Position numbers and translations under genes: made by a program | Notes under the pieces: model-generated | Told to the model about the DNA's origin: nothing | The model's database searches: none | What the model saw: the letters and a program-made list of their open reading frames with translations, nothing else | Part shown: one piece after another, positions 1 to 6,487 of the stretch | Layout of the letters: each line of letters starts with the position of its first letter | Position numbering within the stretch: position 1 is the stretch's first letter | Assembly: GCA_035289205.1 (NCBI GenBank) | Contig: DATDXV010000020.1 | Span: 1-10,538 of the forward strand | DNA: 10,538 nucleotides | DNA from: DATDXV01 sp035289205 | GTDB lineage: Archaea; Aenigmatarchaeota; Aenigmatarchaeia; Aenigmatarchaeales; DATDXV01 | Direction of reading: 5' to 3'

Positions 1-75
1 TACTCTAGACGCATTAAGCTCTCTCAGGAAGTCTCTAAATGAAGAAGTTTGGTGGAATCTGTAGTGCGAAGCCAT
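1..75 (-). CDS. Possible 5' end of a divergent gene leaving the left edge (partial, unidentified)
   Basis: An ATG whose complement is CAT at 73-75 opens a minus-strand frame without stops to the window edge. It begins MASHYRFHQTSSFRD and gives 25 residues. The main support is promoter geometry: a minus-strand TATA-like TTTTTATT (plus 97-104) is centred 25.5 bp before this ATG, the same spacing seen before other genes here. The 25 residues are too few to recognise a family. A competing reading is the tail of a plus-strand gene, either frame 1 ending at 42 or frame 2 ending at 64. Both are also short and plausible, so the call is weak. Confidence 0.35.
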   Translation of the reverse strand, partial: MASHYRFHQTSSFRDFLRELNASRV

Positions 76-96
76 GCCAAATATGGAAACGTAAAC

Positions 97-104
97 AATA
101 AAAA
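97..104 (-). promoter_or_regulatory. Possible TATA box for the left-edge divergent gene
   Basis: On the minus strand this reads TTTTTATT, centred 25.5 bp upstream of the candidate ATG at 75. It is accepted only because the spacing matches the leaderless pattern of neighbouring genes. Confidence 0.3.
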
Positions 105-160
105 TGGATTAAGCAGGCAGTTGCAGTGGGAAAGCTTTATATTCCATTGCTATGGAGAAG

Positions 161-168
161 ACTTAAAT
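161..168 (+). promoter_or_regulatory. TATA box of the antiporter gene
   Basis: ACTTAAAT, centred 26.5 bp before the ATG at 191, predicts a leaderless transcript. A second TATA-like TTTATATT at 136-143 lies further upstream and would leave a leader of roughly 25 nt; it is the alternative. Confidence 0.5.
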
Positions 169-190
169 CGGAGTTCTGTTCATTTCTTCT

Positions 191-1438
191 ATGGTAGATG
201 TATTTTTATCCCTTGCAATTGTGGCTGCAATAATATCCATAGGATTCTTTGCAAATCTCTTCTTCTCCAAGACACAGATACCAGACATCCTTTGGCTGAT
301 GCTGGTAGGAATACTCATAGGACCGGTTTTCAATGTCGTTTCGCAGGAACTTCTCCTGTCAATAGCCCCTCTATTCGCGGCAATGGCAATAATACTGATA
401 CTCTTTGAGAGCGGCCTGGAGATGAATATTGTAACGCTTATACACAATGTTCCTCATGCCACGCTCCTCACGCTGACAAGCTTCATAATATCCATCTTTG
501 CTGTTGCAATACCGGCGTTCTTCCTTCTCAATCTCACACCGATAAACGCAGTCTTGCTGGGCACGATACTTGCCGGCACAAGCTCAGCTGCAGTTACCAC
601 GGTTGTTACAAAGCTGAGGAATATCACCAAGAACACAAAGCAGATACTCAGCATAGAGTCCATTCTGAATGATCCCCTTGTGATAGTTGTTGCATTGGTT
701 CTGATTCAGAGCCAGGTCAGCAGGGATTCGCTTACTGTAAGCGGCATTACAACGTCAATATTCGGAAGCTTCTCAATCTCAATAGTTTTCGGCGTTCTGG
801 TGGGTCTGCTATGGAGCAGAATCCTTGTGAAGCTGCACAAGTTTGAATTCCACCATATGCTTACGATGGCTCTGCTGTTTTTCTCCTATGTTGCAGCCGA
901 GTTCATAGGCGGCAACGGCGCCATAACAGCCCTGATGGTAGGCGCTGTATTGGGAAACATAGATCTTTTTGCAAGCCTGATAAAGAGTTCAGGGTTTACA
1001 GGCCTGACGCCCAGTACGAAGGAGTTCAGCTCCTATATCTCGTTTTTCATAAGGACATTCTTCTTTGTTTTCCTAGGCGCGCTTTTCACCTTCCAGAGGA
1101 TCGACATCATTATAATAGGAGTTCTATTGACATTTTCCATCCTTCTCGGAAGGTATGCCGCCGTGAGAATAATATCCAGGTTCATCAAAATGGGGAAGCC
1201 GGACTTCTTCACAATGGTCTTCACCATACCGAAGGGCCTTGCTGCGGCTGTGGTGGCTTCGCTTCCCTATCTAACGTACAAGATTCCGGGGACGGAATTC
1301 TTCACCGCCATAGTCTTCACCGTAATCATGGCCAGTTCCATAATATCCACAGCCGGATTCGCATATCAGGCGTCAAAATCAAGTGGCGAGGTGCCGGTGG
1401 AGCAGGAAATTAAAACAAAAGGACGTATCAGAGAATAG
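191..1438 (+). CDS. CPA-family monovalent cation/proton antiporter
   Basis: This 415-residue integral membrane protein should exchange Na+ or K+ for H+ across the cytoplasmic membrane, supporting pH and ion homeostasis. About 12 hydrophobic segments fill residues 3-395. Family signatures are LFESGLEM (71-78), LAGTSSAAV (127-135, the unwound TM4 region), and SIESILNDP (154-162) with N160-D161, the Asn-Asp ion-binding pair of CPA1/NhaP proteins. Archaeal NhaP proteins usually have T-D-P where this one has T130-S131-S132, which is closer to Kef-type CPA2 sequences, so ion selectivity cannot be inferred. The protein ends in a charged tail of about 20 residues, with no TrkA/RCK or USP regulatory domain. 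The start is chosen because a TATA-like box lies 26.5 bp upstream and the ATG leads straight into TM1. Confidence 0.9.
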   Translation: MVDVFLSLAIVAAIISIGFFANLFFSKTQIPDILWLMLVGILIGPVFNVVSQELLLSIAPLFAAMAIILILFESGLEMNIVTLIHNVPHATLLTLTSFIISIFAVAIPAFFLLNLTPINAVLLGTILAGTSSAAVTTVVTKLRNITKNTKQILSIESILNDPLVIVVALVLIQSQVSRDSLTVSGITTSIFGSFSISIVFGVLVGLLWSRILVKLHKFEFHHMLTMALLFFSYVAAEFIGGNGAITALMVGAVLGNIDLFASLIKSSGFTGLTPSTKEFSSYISFFIRTFFFVFLGALFTFQRIDIIIIGVLLTFSILLGRYAAVRIISRFIKMGKPDFFTMVFTIPKGLAAAVVASLPYLTYKIPGTEFFTAIVFTVIMASSIISTAGFAYQASKSSGEVPVEQEIKTKGRIRE

Positions 1439-1439
1439 C

Positions 1440-1447
1440 TTTTTAAA
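1440..1447 (+). promoter_or_regulatory. TATA box of the coiled-coil gene
   Basis: TTTTTAAA, centred 25.5 bp before the ATG at 1469, with the T run starting just after the antiporter stop codon. It predicts leaderless transcription. The same T5 run could help terminate the antiporter transcript. Confidence 0.65.
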
Positions 1448-1468
1448 CCTTGGAAACTACTTGCTTTT

Positions 1469-2581
1469 ATGCAAAAAGTTCACTCGGACAGAGTTGTTAA
1501 GAATTCAATAGAAATAATGAGGAGCCACATAAGGTCAGCGGACGCCCTTGTTGGGGGTGTGGAGGAGCTTGAGATAGCTTCGCAAAATACAATGATAGAT
1601 AACTATTCTAAGATGGAACTAGGTGCCGTAGATAGAATGAATTCCATACTTGATTCATCCTTGGATATTGGAGGCGGTCATACCTTGGGAAGCTTTATGA
1701 AGAAAAAGGACTTTTATGAGATTAAATCTATCATAGCCAAATCTGATGCAGCCCCTTCACAGCTGGATGTTATAAGACAGAAGATCGTATTGAATCTTCC
1801 CGAAAAGCTTAGGGACAACGGAGCAAAGGACATAGTGCTTTCAAAGCTCGACGAGTTTCTAAGTGTTTATGATAGCGCGATAAATTTATCAGGAGAGAGA
1901 AAAGGAAGGGAAGCGATTCTTGCAGATATTAATGACCAGATAAGGCGGATCAGAGAGGCAAGAAGCCAGCTTGATGCTGCAATCAGAGCGGTAGAGCGCA
2001 GGTATGAAAGGCCTTCAGAAACGGCCAGGCAAATAAAGGATGCCGGGAGAGAACTCGCGCAGGTTAGGTTCAATGCCCAGTTGAATGAGGAGAACGCAAG
2101 GACATGCTCCGAATATCTGGATTTCATGATGGAAACAGATCCAAGGGCATATTACTATTCTGCCCTTCTTGGCGCAAATCCAAAACTGGATGATCCGGAA
2201 GAGATAAGGCAGATCAGAAACAGATATCTGAAGAATCTGGAGGAAGGGAGGAGAAAGAGCATTGACCCTGGCATGATAAGGGCGCTTTCAAAGCTTAGCG
2301 AGATGTCAAGGGAGACATTCACATACATGGCAATGTTCAGAGGCCTTGAGAGCGCAGAGAGACAGAGAAGCAGCTTCAAAGAGAGCCAGAGGGCGTCTGA
2401 AAACAAGATGCACGCCCTTGAGGAGAGGGGAGAAATACAGAACAGGGAGATGTATGCTGCCTTTGAGAAGATGGAACAGTATGGCGCCAGATTGGTTGGA
2501 ATGATGAAACCGCTTATAGCGGACCATAATACGATTCTTAAGATAAAGAGGCAGTACGAGGCAGAAAAGGCGAATGCATAG
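1469..2581 (+). CDS. Unrecognised helical coiled-coil protein
   Basis: I do not recognise this 370-residue protein. It is almost entirely predicted helix, rich in Arg, Glu, Lys, Ala and Met. There is no signal peptide, transmembrane segment or cysteine pair, so it should be cytoplasmic. Residues 1-70 are amphipathic. A short Gly-rich turn (GGGH) lies near residue 70. Residues about 140-215 and 300-370 have heptad-like stretches typical of coiled coils, for example IRRIREARSQLDAAIRAVERR. A tyrosine-rich patch, DPRAYYYSALLGANP, joins the two helical halves. The start follows a strong TATA box by about 25 bp. The next gene has its own promoter, so it is probably monocistronic. A structural or scaffolding role is possible but not shown by sequence. 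Confidence 0.75.
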   Translation: MQKVHSDRVVKNSIEIMRSHIRSADALVGGVEELEIASQNTMIDNYSKMELGAVDRMNSILDSSLDIGGGHTLGSFMKKKDFYEIKSIIAKSDAAPSQLDVIRQKIVLNLPEKLRDNGAKDIVLSKLDEFLSVYDSAINLSGERKGREAILADINDQIRRIREARSQLDAAIRAVERRYERPSETARQIKDAGRELAQVRFNAQLNEENARTCSEYLDFMMETDPRAYYYSALLGANPKLDDPEEIRQIRNRYLKNLEEGRRKSIDPGMIRALSKLSEMSRETFTYMAMFRGLESAERQRSSFKESQRASENKMHALEERGEIQNREMYAAFEKMEQYGARLVGMMKPLIADHNTILKIKRQYEAEKANA

Positions 2582-2584
2582 CTC

Positions 2585-2592
2585 TTTATTAA
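2585..2592 (+). promoter_or_regulatory. TATA box of the glycosylase-tmk unit
   Basis: TTTATTAA, centred 26.5 bp upstream of the ATG at 2615, matches the leaderless spacing used elsewhere. It should drive the glycosylase and, through overlap, thymidylate kinase. Confidence 0.6.
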
Positions 2593-2598
2593 TTTTTT
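2593..2598 (+). terminator. Oligo-T tract after the coiled-coil gene
   Basis: Six consecutive T residues begin 12 bases after the TAG that ends the upstream gene. Archaeal RNA polymerase can terminate on T tracts without a hairpin, so this is a candidate terminator. It directly abuts the downstream TATA box, so it may only be AT-rich promoter context. Confidence 0.3.
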
Positions 2599-2614
2599 AC
2601 AAACAACTAATAGG

Positions 2615-3214
2615 ATGAAGATACACGATTTGCATCTGGAACTCCTGTCAAAATACGGCAAACAGGAATGGTGGCCTGCAAAATCCAAAAGCAAAGAAGA
2701 CAGAAGGTTTGAGGTCATAGCAGGAGCTGTCCTAACGCAGGCTACAAACTGGAAGAACGTTGAACATGCTCTGGAAAACCTTAGAAGCGAGAAAATTCTT
2801 AATCTGAGAAAATTTGTAGGTACGCCTCTGCCTAAAATAGAAAAACTTGTAAGGCCCTCCGGTTTCTACAAGCAGAAGGCAGGAAGGCTCTTGAATTTAT
2901 CAAAACATCTGTCAAAATACAATAATCTTGAAAGATTTTTCTCCAGGCCTGCGGAAGATATAAGAAAAGAGCTTCTAGAATTGAATGGGATAGGGAAGGA
3001 GACCGCGGACTCAATATTGCTCTATGCAGGCGACAAGCTTATCTTTCCAGTGGATGCTTACACATACAGGATTTTCAGGAAGAAGAGATGGATAGAAAAG
3101 TTCGATTATGAAAGAATAAGGGAGCTTGTTGAGGATCAGCTGCCCAAGGATGTTGAGGTATACAAGGAGTTCCATGCCCTTCTAGTTCAGCTTGGCAAGG
3201 ATGGGGATTATTGA
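2615..3214 (+). CDS. HhH-GPD DNA glycosylase, MagIII/MpgII-like, lacking an Fe-S cluster
   Basis: This 199-residue member of the endonuclease III superfamily should remove damaged (alkylated) bases in base-excision repair. The N-terminal stretch FEVIAGAVLTQATNWKNVE (32-50) and the RPSGFYKQKAGRL segment (80-91) are typical of the MpgII/MagIII branch. The helix-hairpin-helix is LELNGIGKETADSILLY (121-137), and the catalytic Asp is D147 in FPVDAYTYRI. EndoIII has its nucleophilic Lys right after GVGR; here that position is Glu (GIGKE), consistent with a monofunctional glycosylase. The protein has no cysteine and stops just where Fe-S homologues begin their Cys motif, so the 4Fe-4S loop is absent, as in Helicobacter MagIII. 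Its TGA overlaps the tmk ATG by one base. Confidence 0.82.
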   Translation: MKIHDLHLELLSKYGKQEWWPAKSKSKEDRRFEVIAGAVLTQATNWKNVEHALENLRSEKILNLRKFVGTPLPKIEKLVRPSGFYKQKAGRLLNLSKHLSKYNNLERFFSRPAEDIRKELLELNGIGKETADSILLYAGDKLIFPVDAYTYRIFRKKRWIEKFDYERIRELVEDQLPKDVEVYKEFHALLVQLGKDGDY

Positions 3215-3852
3215 TGGAAGGCAAATTGGTTGTATTAGAGGGGCCGGACGGAACAGGAAAGACCACTCAGGCAAAGCTTCTTGCGGAGTTTCTGGAGAGC
3301 AAGGGATTCAAGGTGCACATGACAAAGGAGCCCACAAACAATTCGGTAGGAAGGGCTGTCAGAAGGAATGTCAGAATAGAAACGAAGATTGATGATCCGT
3401 TGTTGGATGCATTGCTATTCACAGCAGACAGGAGATCGCACCTGATAGAGGAGATAGAGCCAAAGCTGAATGAAGGGTTCATAGTCATCTGCGACAGGTA
3501 CTACCACTCTACTTTGGCGTATCAGCATACGCAGGGGCTGGATTTGGAATGGCTAGTTGGTTTGAACTCCTTTGCAAGAAGGCCTGACATAACACTGGTA
3601 TTCGACCTTGATGCAGAACTGCTCTACAAAAGGCTCTTCTCATCGTTCAGCAGAATAATGAAAGACAAGTCAAAGGATCATTGGATGCACAAGTTTGAAA
3701 CAAGGGAGTTCCTGAAGAGGGTACGGGAGAACTACAAAAAGCTGCAGAAAAGGCTTTCAAACGAGAATATTTTCTTCATTGACGCGTCTGCAAAACCCCC
3801 GTCAATACACAAAGAGGTAAGGAAGATAGTTTCCAAAAATCTCAAGATATAA
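3214..3852 (+). CDS. tmk: Thymidylate kinase
   Basis: dTMP kinase converts dTMP to dTDP with ATP in the dTTP pathway and acts in the cytoplasm. The 212 residues show the P-loop GPDGTGKTT (10-18), the dTMP-binding KEPT segment (38-41), LFTADRRSHL (68-77), and the DRY motif in CDRYYHSTLAYQ (93-104). The core strand is PDITLVFDLDAE (124-135), followed by a LID region rich in Lys, Arg and His at about 144-160. The length is normal. The ATG at 3214 is chosen because it shares its A with the TGA of the glycosylase (TGATG), the usual mark of translational coupling. A TTG in frame one codon earlier would also read through, but it lies inside that overlap and adds nothing. No TATA box is visible 26 bp upstream, so expression should depend on the glycosylase promoter. 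Confidence 0.93.
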   Translation: MEGKLVVLEGPDGTGKTTQAKLLAEFLESKGFKVHMTKEPTNNSVGRAVRRNVRIETKIDDPLLDALLFTADRRSHLIEEIEPKLNEGFIVICDRYYHSTLAYQHTQGLDLEWLVGLNSFARRPDITLVFDLDAELLYKRLFSSFSRIMKDKSKDHWMHKFETREFLKRVRENYKKLQKRLSNENIFFIDASAKPPSIHKEVRKIVSKNLKI

Positions 3853-3855
3853 ACG

Positions 3856-3863
3856 CTTAAAAC
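3856..3863 (+). promoter_or_regulatory. TATA box of the cytidylate-kinase-like gene; helps choose its start
   Basis: CTTAAAAC, with its TT/AA junction 26.5 bp before the ATG at 3885 but only 17.5 bp before the ATG at 3876. The local leaderless spacing therefore favours the second ATG, three codons in. Confidence 0.5.
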
Positions 3864-3884
3864 CTTTCGCTTTCTATGATTGCC

Positions 3885-4529
3885 ATGTTTCGATCGGCAA
3901 ATATAGGTGGATTGCCTTACTCTGGAAGATCAACTCTTGCAAGGAGGGTCGCGGAAGAGCTAAATTGGGAAATATATGCGCTCCCTTCCCAAATACCAGT
4001 TAGCAGCAGCCTGAAAGCAAAAAAGCTGGAAGAATATGAGGACAGGATGTGGAAAGGAGATGTTGTGGCTGACGTTCCTTATCCTAATAATTCCGATCCT
4101 GCAAAATCAAATCCCACAATACTGCAGGTATTCCTGACAGCGGTTTTGGTAACAAGAGCTGAAAGGCTACAGGTAGATAGGACAAATAGGGACCTGTCCT
4201 CTGGTTATAGTTTGGATAACACCAAGGATATACTTCTAAGCAGGGAGAGGGCTGAGATACAAAAAGGCAAGTCTTTATGGGGAAACAGCTATGATCATAG
4301 AAAGGGCAGCTATCATCTTAGGCTTCATACGGATTCTATGACTGTAGAGGATGAAGTAGATGCAGTTTTGCACAAACTGGGAAGGGAAAGAAGAGCACCT
4401 GCAGAGTCAGTTAACGAGTCTGCTCCTGTAAGTGATCAGAATAGGATAGGAAGGAATATTGGCGAGTCTGAAAGGCGCGATGGAATGGAGATGTTTGCCT
4501 ACCATTTAAATAATTCGAACGGGAAGTAA
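3885..4529 (+). CDS. Cytidylate-kinase-like P-loop protein with Arg in Walker A and a C-terminal tail
   Basis: This looks like an NMP kinase of the cytidylate kinase type, which would phosphorylate CMP/dCMP. In the 214-residue form, IGGLPYSGRSTLARRVAEEL (7-26) is the P-loop region, with R15 in place of the usual Lys, as in the GSGGRE loops of the cytidylate-kinase-like family. Further matches are GDVVADVPYP, FLTAVLVTRAERL (phosphate-binding Arg region), LLSRERAEIQKG and a final HLRLHTDSMTVEDEVDAVL, the usual last strand and helix. About 50 residues follow that are polar, charged and probably disordered; normal CMKs lack them. The start at 3885 rests on TATA spacing; 3876 is the alternative and adds MIA. 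The gene lies next to tmk but has its own promoter. Enzymatic activity is not certain given the altered loop. Confidence 0.68.
   Translation: MFRSANIGGLPYSGRSTLARRVAEELNWEIYALPSQIPVSSSLKAKKLEEYEDRMWKGDVVADVPYPNNSDPAKSNPTILQVFLTAVLVTRAERLQVDRTNRDLSSGYSLDNTKDILLSRERAEIQKGKSLWGNSYDHRKGSYHLRLHTDSMTVEDEVDAVLHKLGRERRAPAESVNESAPVSDQNRIGRNIGESERRDGMEMFAYHLNNSNGK
4504..4511 (+). promoter_or_regulatory. TATA box inside the preceding gene
   Basis: ATTTAAAT lies within the last codons of the cytidylate-kinase-like gene. Its TT/AA junction is 26.5 bp before the ATG at 4534, so the next gene can be transcribed separately and leaderless despite a 4-bp intergenic gap. Confidence 0.5.
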
Positions 4530-4533
4530 TAGC

Positions 4534-4986
4534 ATGCCAGTAATTGGAATAGTTATAAGGGAGATTTACGGGACAAAGAAGGAAGAGCTAGGTCCGGAGA
4601 TCAGGGTAAACAACAACGCCACAATAAAGGACCTCAAGCAGACAGAGCTCATAGCGCTGAACAAAGACGGATTGTCCGTTTCTTTCGAGTTCAAGGCATC
4701 CTATGAGTCGCAGAAATCAAAAAAGAGCCTCGCAGAAATAACAATAGCAGGCGACGTTCTTCTTATCGAGCCTGACCAGGCAAAGATCCTGAAGCAGTGG
4801 AACAAGGACAAGAAGCTTCCAGAGGACCTGAACATCCAGGTGATAAACACTATTCTCAGGAAATGCATTACCAAATCGCTTTCACTGAGCGAGGACCTGA
4901 ACCTCCCGCCTCCAATAGGTCTGCCTGTTGTGGCACCAAAGAAGGGCGGACAGGCGCATGAAGAGAGCAGCAGATACATAGGATAG
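4534..4986 (+). CDS. Small conserved-looking protein, possibly SecB-like fold
   Basis: This is a 150-residue cytoplasmic protein without a signal peptide or membrane segment. Its pattern is beta-rich for about 80 residues (VIREIYGTKKEELGPEIRV, LSVSFEFKASYES, LAEITIAGDVLLI), then helical (DQAKILKQWNKDKKL, VINTILRKCITKSLSLSEDL), then a Pro-rich LNLPPPIGLP and a loose tail. The order resembles bacterial SecB: an N-terminal I-x-x-I-Y strand, antiparallel strands, a helix with R-x-C-I-T, then a Leu-Asn-Leu-Pro segment. SecB is an export and antifolding chaperone. The similarity was judged by eye, so the functional name is only a hypothesis; a small archaeal hypothetical is the safe call. The gene ends 2 bp from the convergent stop of the next gene. 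Confidence 0.75.
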   Translation: MPVIGIVIREIYGTKKEELGPEIRVNNNATIKDLKQTELIALNKDGLSVSFEFKASYESQKSKKSLAEITIAGDVLLIEPDQAKILKQWNKDKKLPEDLNIQVINTILRKCITKSLSLSEDLNLPPPIGLPVVAPKKGGQAHEESSRYIG

Positions 4987-4988
4987 TT

Positions 4989-6101
4989 CTATTTTAGCTT
5001 CTCATGCTCCCATTGGCGTCGGGCATATCCTGTGTCGCCATTTCTTCTAGGGGCTCTGCCATGTACCTCTCTCCAGAGTCTTACAACTTCTTCATTCGTT
5101 TTATCTACCTTCTCTAGAAGTCTTTCCTCTTCTTTATGCAATATCTCTATTTCTTTCTTATAATCATCCCTTTCCATTCTCATCCTGTCTAACGATTCTA
5201 TGTCTTGGAGAGAATGCAATCCGCCTCTGACCTCTTCGAGCCTCTTCTGAAGCGCAACTCTCTCCCTCCTTACTGCTTTCGCTTCATTATGTATGCGTGT
5301 TGAAAGTTTTTTCTTCTCATCATATTCATCTGTAGAAAGTTCTCCTATTGCATTTCCCCATTCCCAGAGTCCCGCTCTGGCCAAGCTCGATATTTCTAAT
5401 CCTAACTGATCAGGAGGGAAGGCGTACATCTCCCCCAAAGCTCCTCTAAGCTCTGGCAGGAACACATACGGCTCCAATGGCTCCGGATCGAAGAACCATG
5501 TCCCATGAGATTCTCCACTCTTTCTCATCTGATCATAAGGCAACCAAGGCATTTTGTTCTTGCCGTTTGAGGCATAGAGCCTTACAAGATTTGAGATATC
5601 TTGATTTGCAGTCTTGAAGAATATCTTTGTGTGTTTCACCCTTGGCGGCACAGGCTTCTTAGTCTCTTTAGGCTCCTTCTTTTCCATCCAGACTGCATTG
5701 CCTACAGATCTTGTGATAATCCCTTCCAGGATATGATAACGCTGATCTGGACCTATGTCGTGAGGGAGATTCACATAGCTGCATGCGAAGGTTGGATTTG
5801 CAAGATCCGCCCTATAGCATTTTTCAGTGGGTCTTATACTTATCTCGTCACCCAGTTCTGATTTGAGATATTGTCCTATAGCTTCATTTGTTATTGAAAA
5901 ACGCATTTGTGTAAAACGAGGATTTGAAGCAGAAGCCCAACATATGCCTAAAATCCTAAGGTAGTCTTCCTCTTCTTCATGATTTAATTTGTCTAAACTC
6001 CACTTTGAATTTTTGAAATCAGCAATCTTCCTCCCTCCTTTTATAACTTTCTCCCTGTAAACTGTAAAACCTTCTGAGAACCTGTAACCGTTGTTTGGCA
6101 T
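4989..6101 (-). CDS. Unrecognised protein: possible inactive LAGLIDADG-like domain plus coiled coil
   Basis: I do not recognise this 370-residue soluble protein. Residues about 45-185 have the rhythm of a pseudo-duplicated LAGLIDADG homing-endonuclease fold. YLRILGICWAS (47-57) is followed by a FSITNEAIGQYLKSELG strand-helix. YHILEGIITRSVG (122-134) is followed by KIFFKTANQDISNLVRLYASNG-type residues (159-180). The acidic catalytic positions of both motifs would be Trp/Ser and Thr/Ser, so DNA binding without cleavage is the most that could be proposed. Residues 185-250 are Pro- and aromatic-rich (FFDPEPLEPYVFLPELRG). Residues about 262-347 form a charged coiled coil, followed by a basic tail. 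Its promoter holds a perfect palindrome, which suggests repression, perhaps by itself. Alternatively the N-terminal domain is wholly novel. Confidence 0.72.
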   Translation of the reverse strand: MPNNGYRFSEGFTVYREKVIKGGRKIADFKNSKWSLDKLNHEEEEDYLRILGICWASASNPRFTQMRFSITNEAIGQYLKSELGDEISIRPTEKCYRADLANPTFACSYVNLPHDIGPDQRYHILEGIITRSVGNAVWMEKKEPKETKKPVPPRVKHTKIFFKTANQDISNLVRLYASNGKNKMPWLPYDQMRKSGESHGTWFFDPEPLEPYVFLPELRGALGEMYAFPPDQLGLEISSLARAGLWEWGNAIGELSTDEYDEKKKLSTRIHNEAKAVRRERVALQKRLEEVRGGLHSLQDIESLDRMRMERDDYKKEIEILHKEEERLLEKVDKTNEEVVRLWREVHGRAPRRNGDTGYARRQWEHEKLK

Positions 6102-6104
6102 GGT

Positions 6105-6125
6105 AAAGGTTAATTTTTAACCTTT
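6105..6125 (-). promoter_or_regulatory. Perfect 9+3+9 inverted repeat, candidate operator
   Basis: The arms AAAGGTTAA (6105-6113) and TTAACCTTT (6117-6125) are exact reverse complements around a TTT spacer. The element lies between the minus-strand TATA box (6124-6131, overlapping its outer edge) and the ATG at 6101, and it contains the VanZ stop codon. Archaeal repressors commonly bind here to block RNA polymerase recruitment or initiation. The alternative is a hairpin at the 3' end of the VanZ transcript, but no T-run follows it on that strand. Confidence 0.6.
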
Positions 6126-6472
6126 TTAAAGTGGTTGTTAAAGTAACTCAAAGTAGTTTTTATTCTTCCTCCAAAATAATAAGCCACGATAATGCCGAAT
6201 AATCCTGCGAGAAAATCCATTCTGGTTGGCAGTCTTCCTGGAATATAGAACTGCAGCAATTCTGCTATCGCTGCCAGAGCTATAAGTCCCATAAGGCTCT
6301 TCTTTGCGCCCATCCAGTCCTTCAGAAGCACCATTGCAACAAAGAAGAAGAGGAAATGCGGCACCCATGACTGTTCTTCTGTGAGAGGCATGTACTTGCT
6401 CAGATTAGGAAAAAGCATTCCTATTGTTCCTATCAGAAGAAACGCAGCGACTATAATTCTTTTATCCATCAT
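6110..6472 (-). CDS. VanZ-like small membrane protein
   Basis: This is a four-helix membrane protein of 120 residues. The VanZ superfamily is named for a teicoplanin-resistance protein, but most members have no known activity, and glycopeptide resistance would make no sense in an archaeon without murein. Numbering from the second Met, the family residues are H38 at the start of TM2 (PHFLFFFVAM), E70 and Q73 in AELLQFYIPGR, R79, and D85 beginning the last helix (MDFLAGLFGIIVAY). Helices lie at about 5-22, 36-50, 57-75 and 84-101, with a basic C-terminal tail. The frame is open upstream to an ATG at 6508, but that start would cover the promoter. The tandem ATGATG at 6472/6469 directly after AGGGGT is preferred, and TATA spacing slightly favours 6469. 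It overlaps the downstream promoter region and is divergent from the DJ-1 gene. Confidence 0.8.
   Translation of the reverse strand: MMDKRIIVAAFLLIGTIGMLFPNLSKYMPLTEEQSWVPHFLFFFVAMVLLKDWMGAKKSLMGLIALAAIAELLQFYIPGRLPTRMDFLAGLFGIIVAYYFGGRIKTTLSYFNNHFKKVKN
6124..6131 (-). promoter_or_regulatory. TATA box of the gene at 4989-6101
   Basis: On the minus strand this reads CTTTAAAA, with the TTT/AAA junction 26.5 bp before the ATG at 6101, predicting a leaderless mRNA. It lies inside the end of the VanZ coding region. Confidence 0.6.
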
Positions 6473-6487
6473 ACCCCTGGGGGATAG

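Noticed and set aside
2..64. End of a plus-strand gene (frame 2, stop TAG at 62-64)
   Set aside because: The 20 residues look protein-like, but nothing upstream is visible. The competing minus-strand start at 75 has a correctly placed TATA-like box, so neither is certain and the minus-strand one was kept at low confidence.
49..408. Plus-strand open frame of 119 codons over the start of the antiporter
   Set aside because: It overlaps the antiporter in another frame, and its translation is Cys/His/Arg-rich without domain character, as expected of a shadow frame.
2155..2718. Minus-strand frame of 187 codons across the coiled-coil gene and glycosylase start
   Set aside because: It spans two well-supported plus-strand genes and the promoter between them. 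Its Ser/Leu/Cys-rich composition is typical of an antisense frame.
6110..6472. Antibiotic-resistance role for the VanZ-like protein
   Set aside because: Only membership in the superfamily is visible. The host appears archaeal, and no glycopeptide-resistance neighbours exist.
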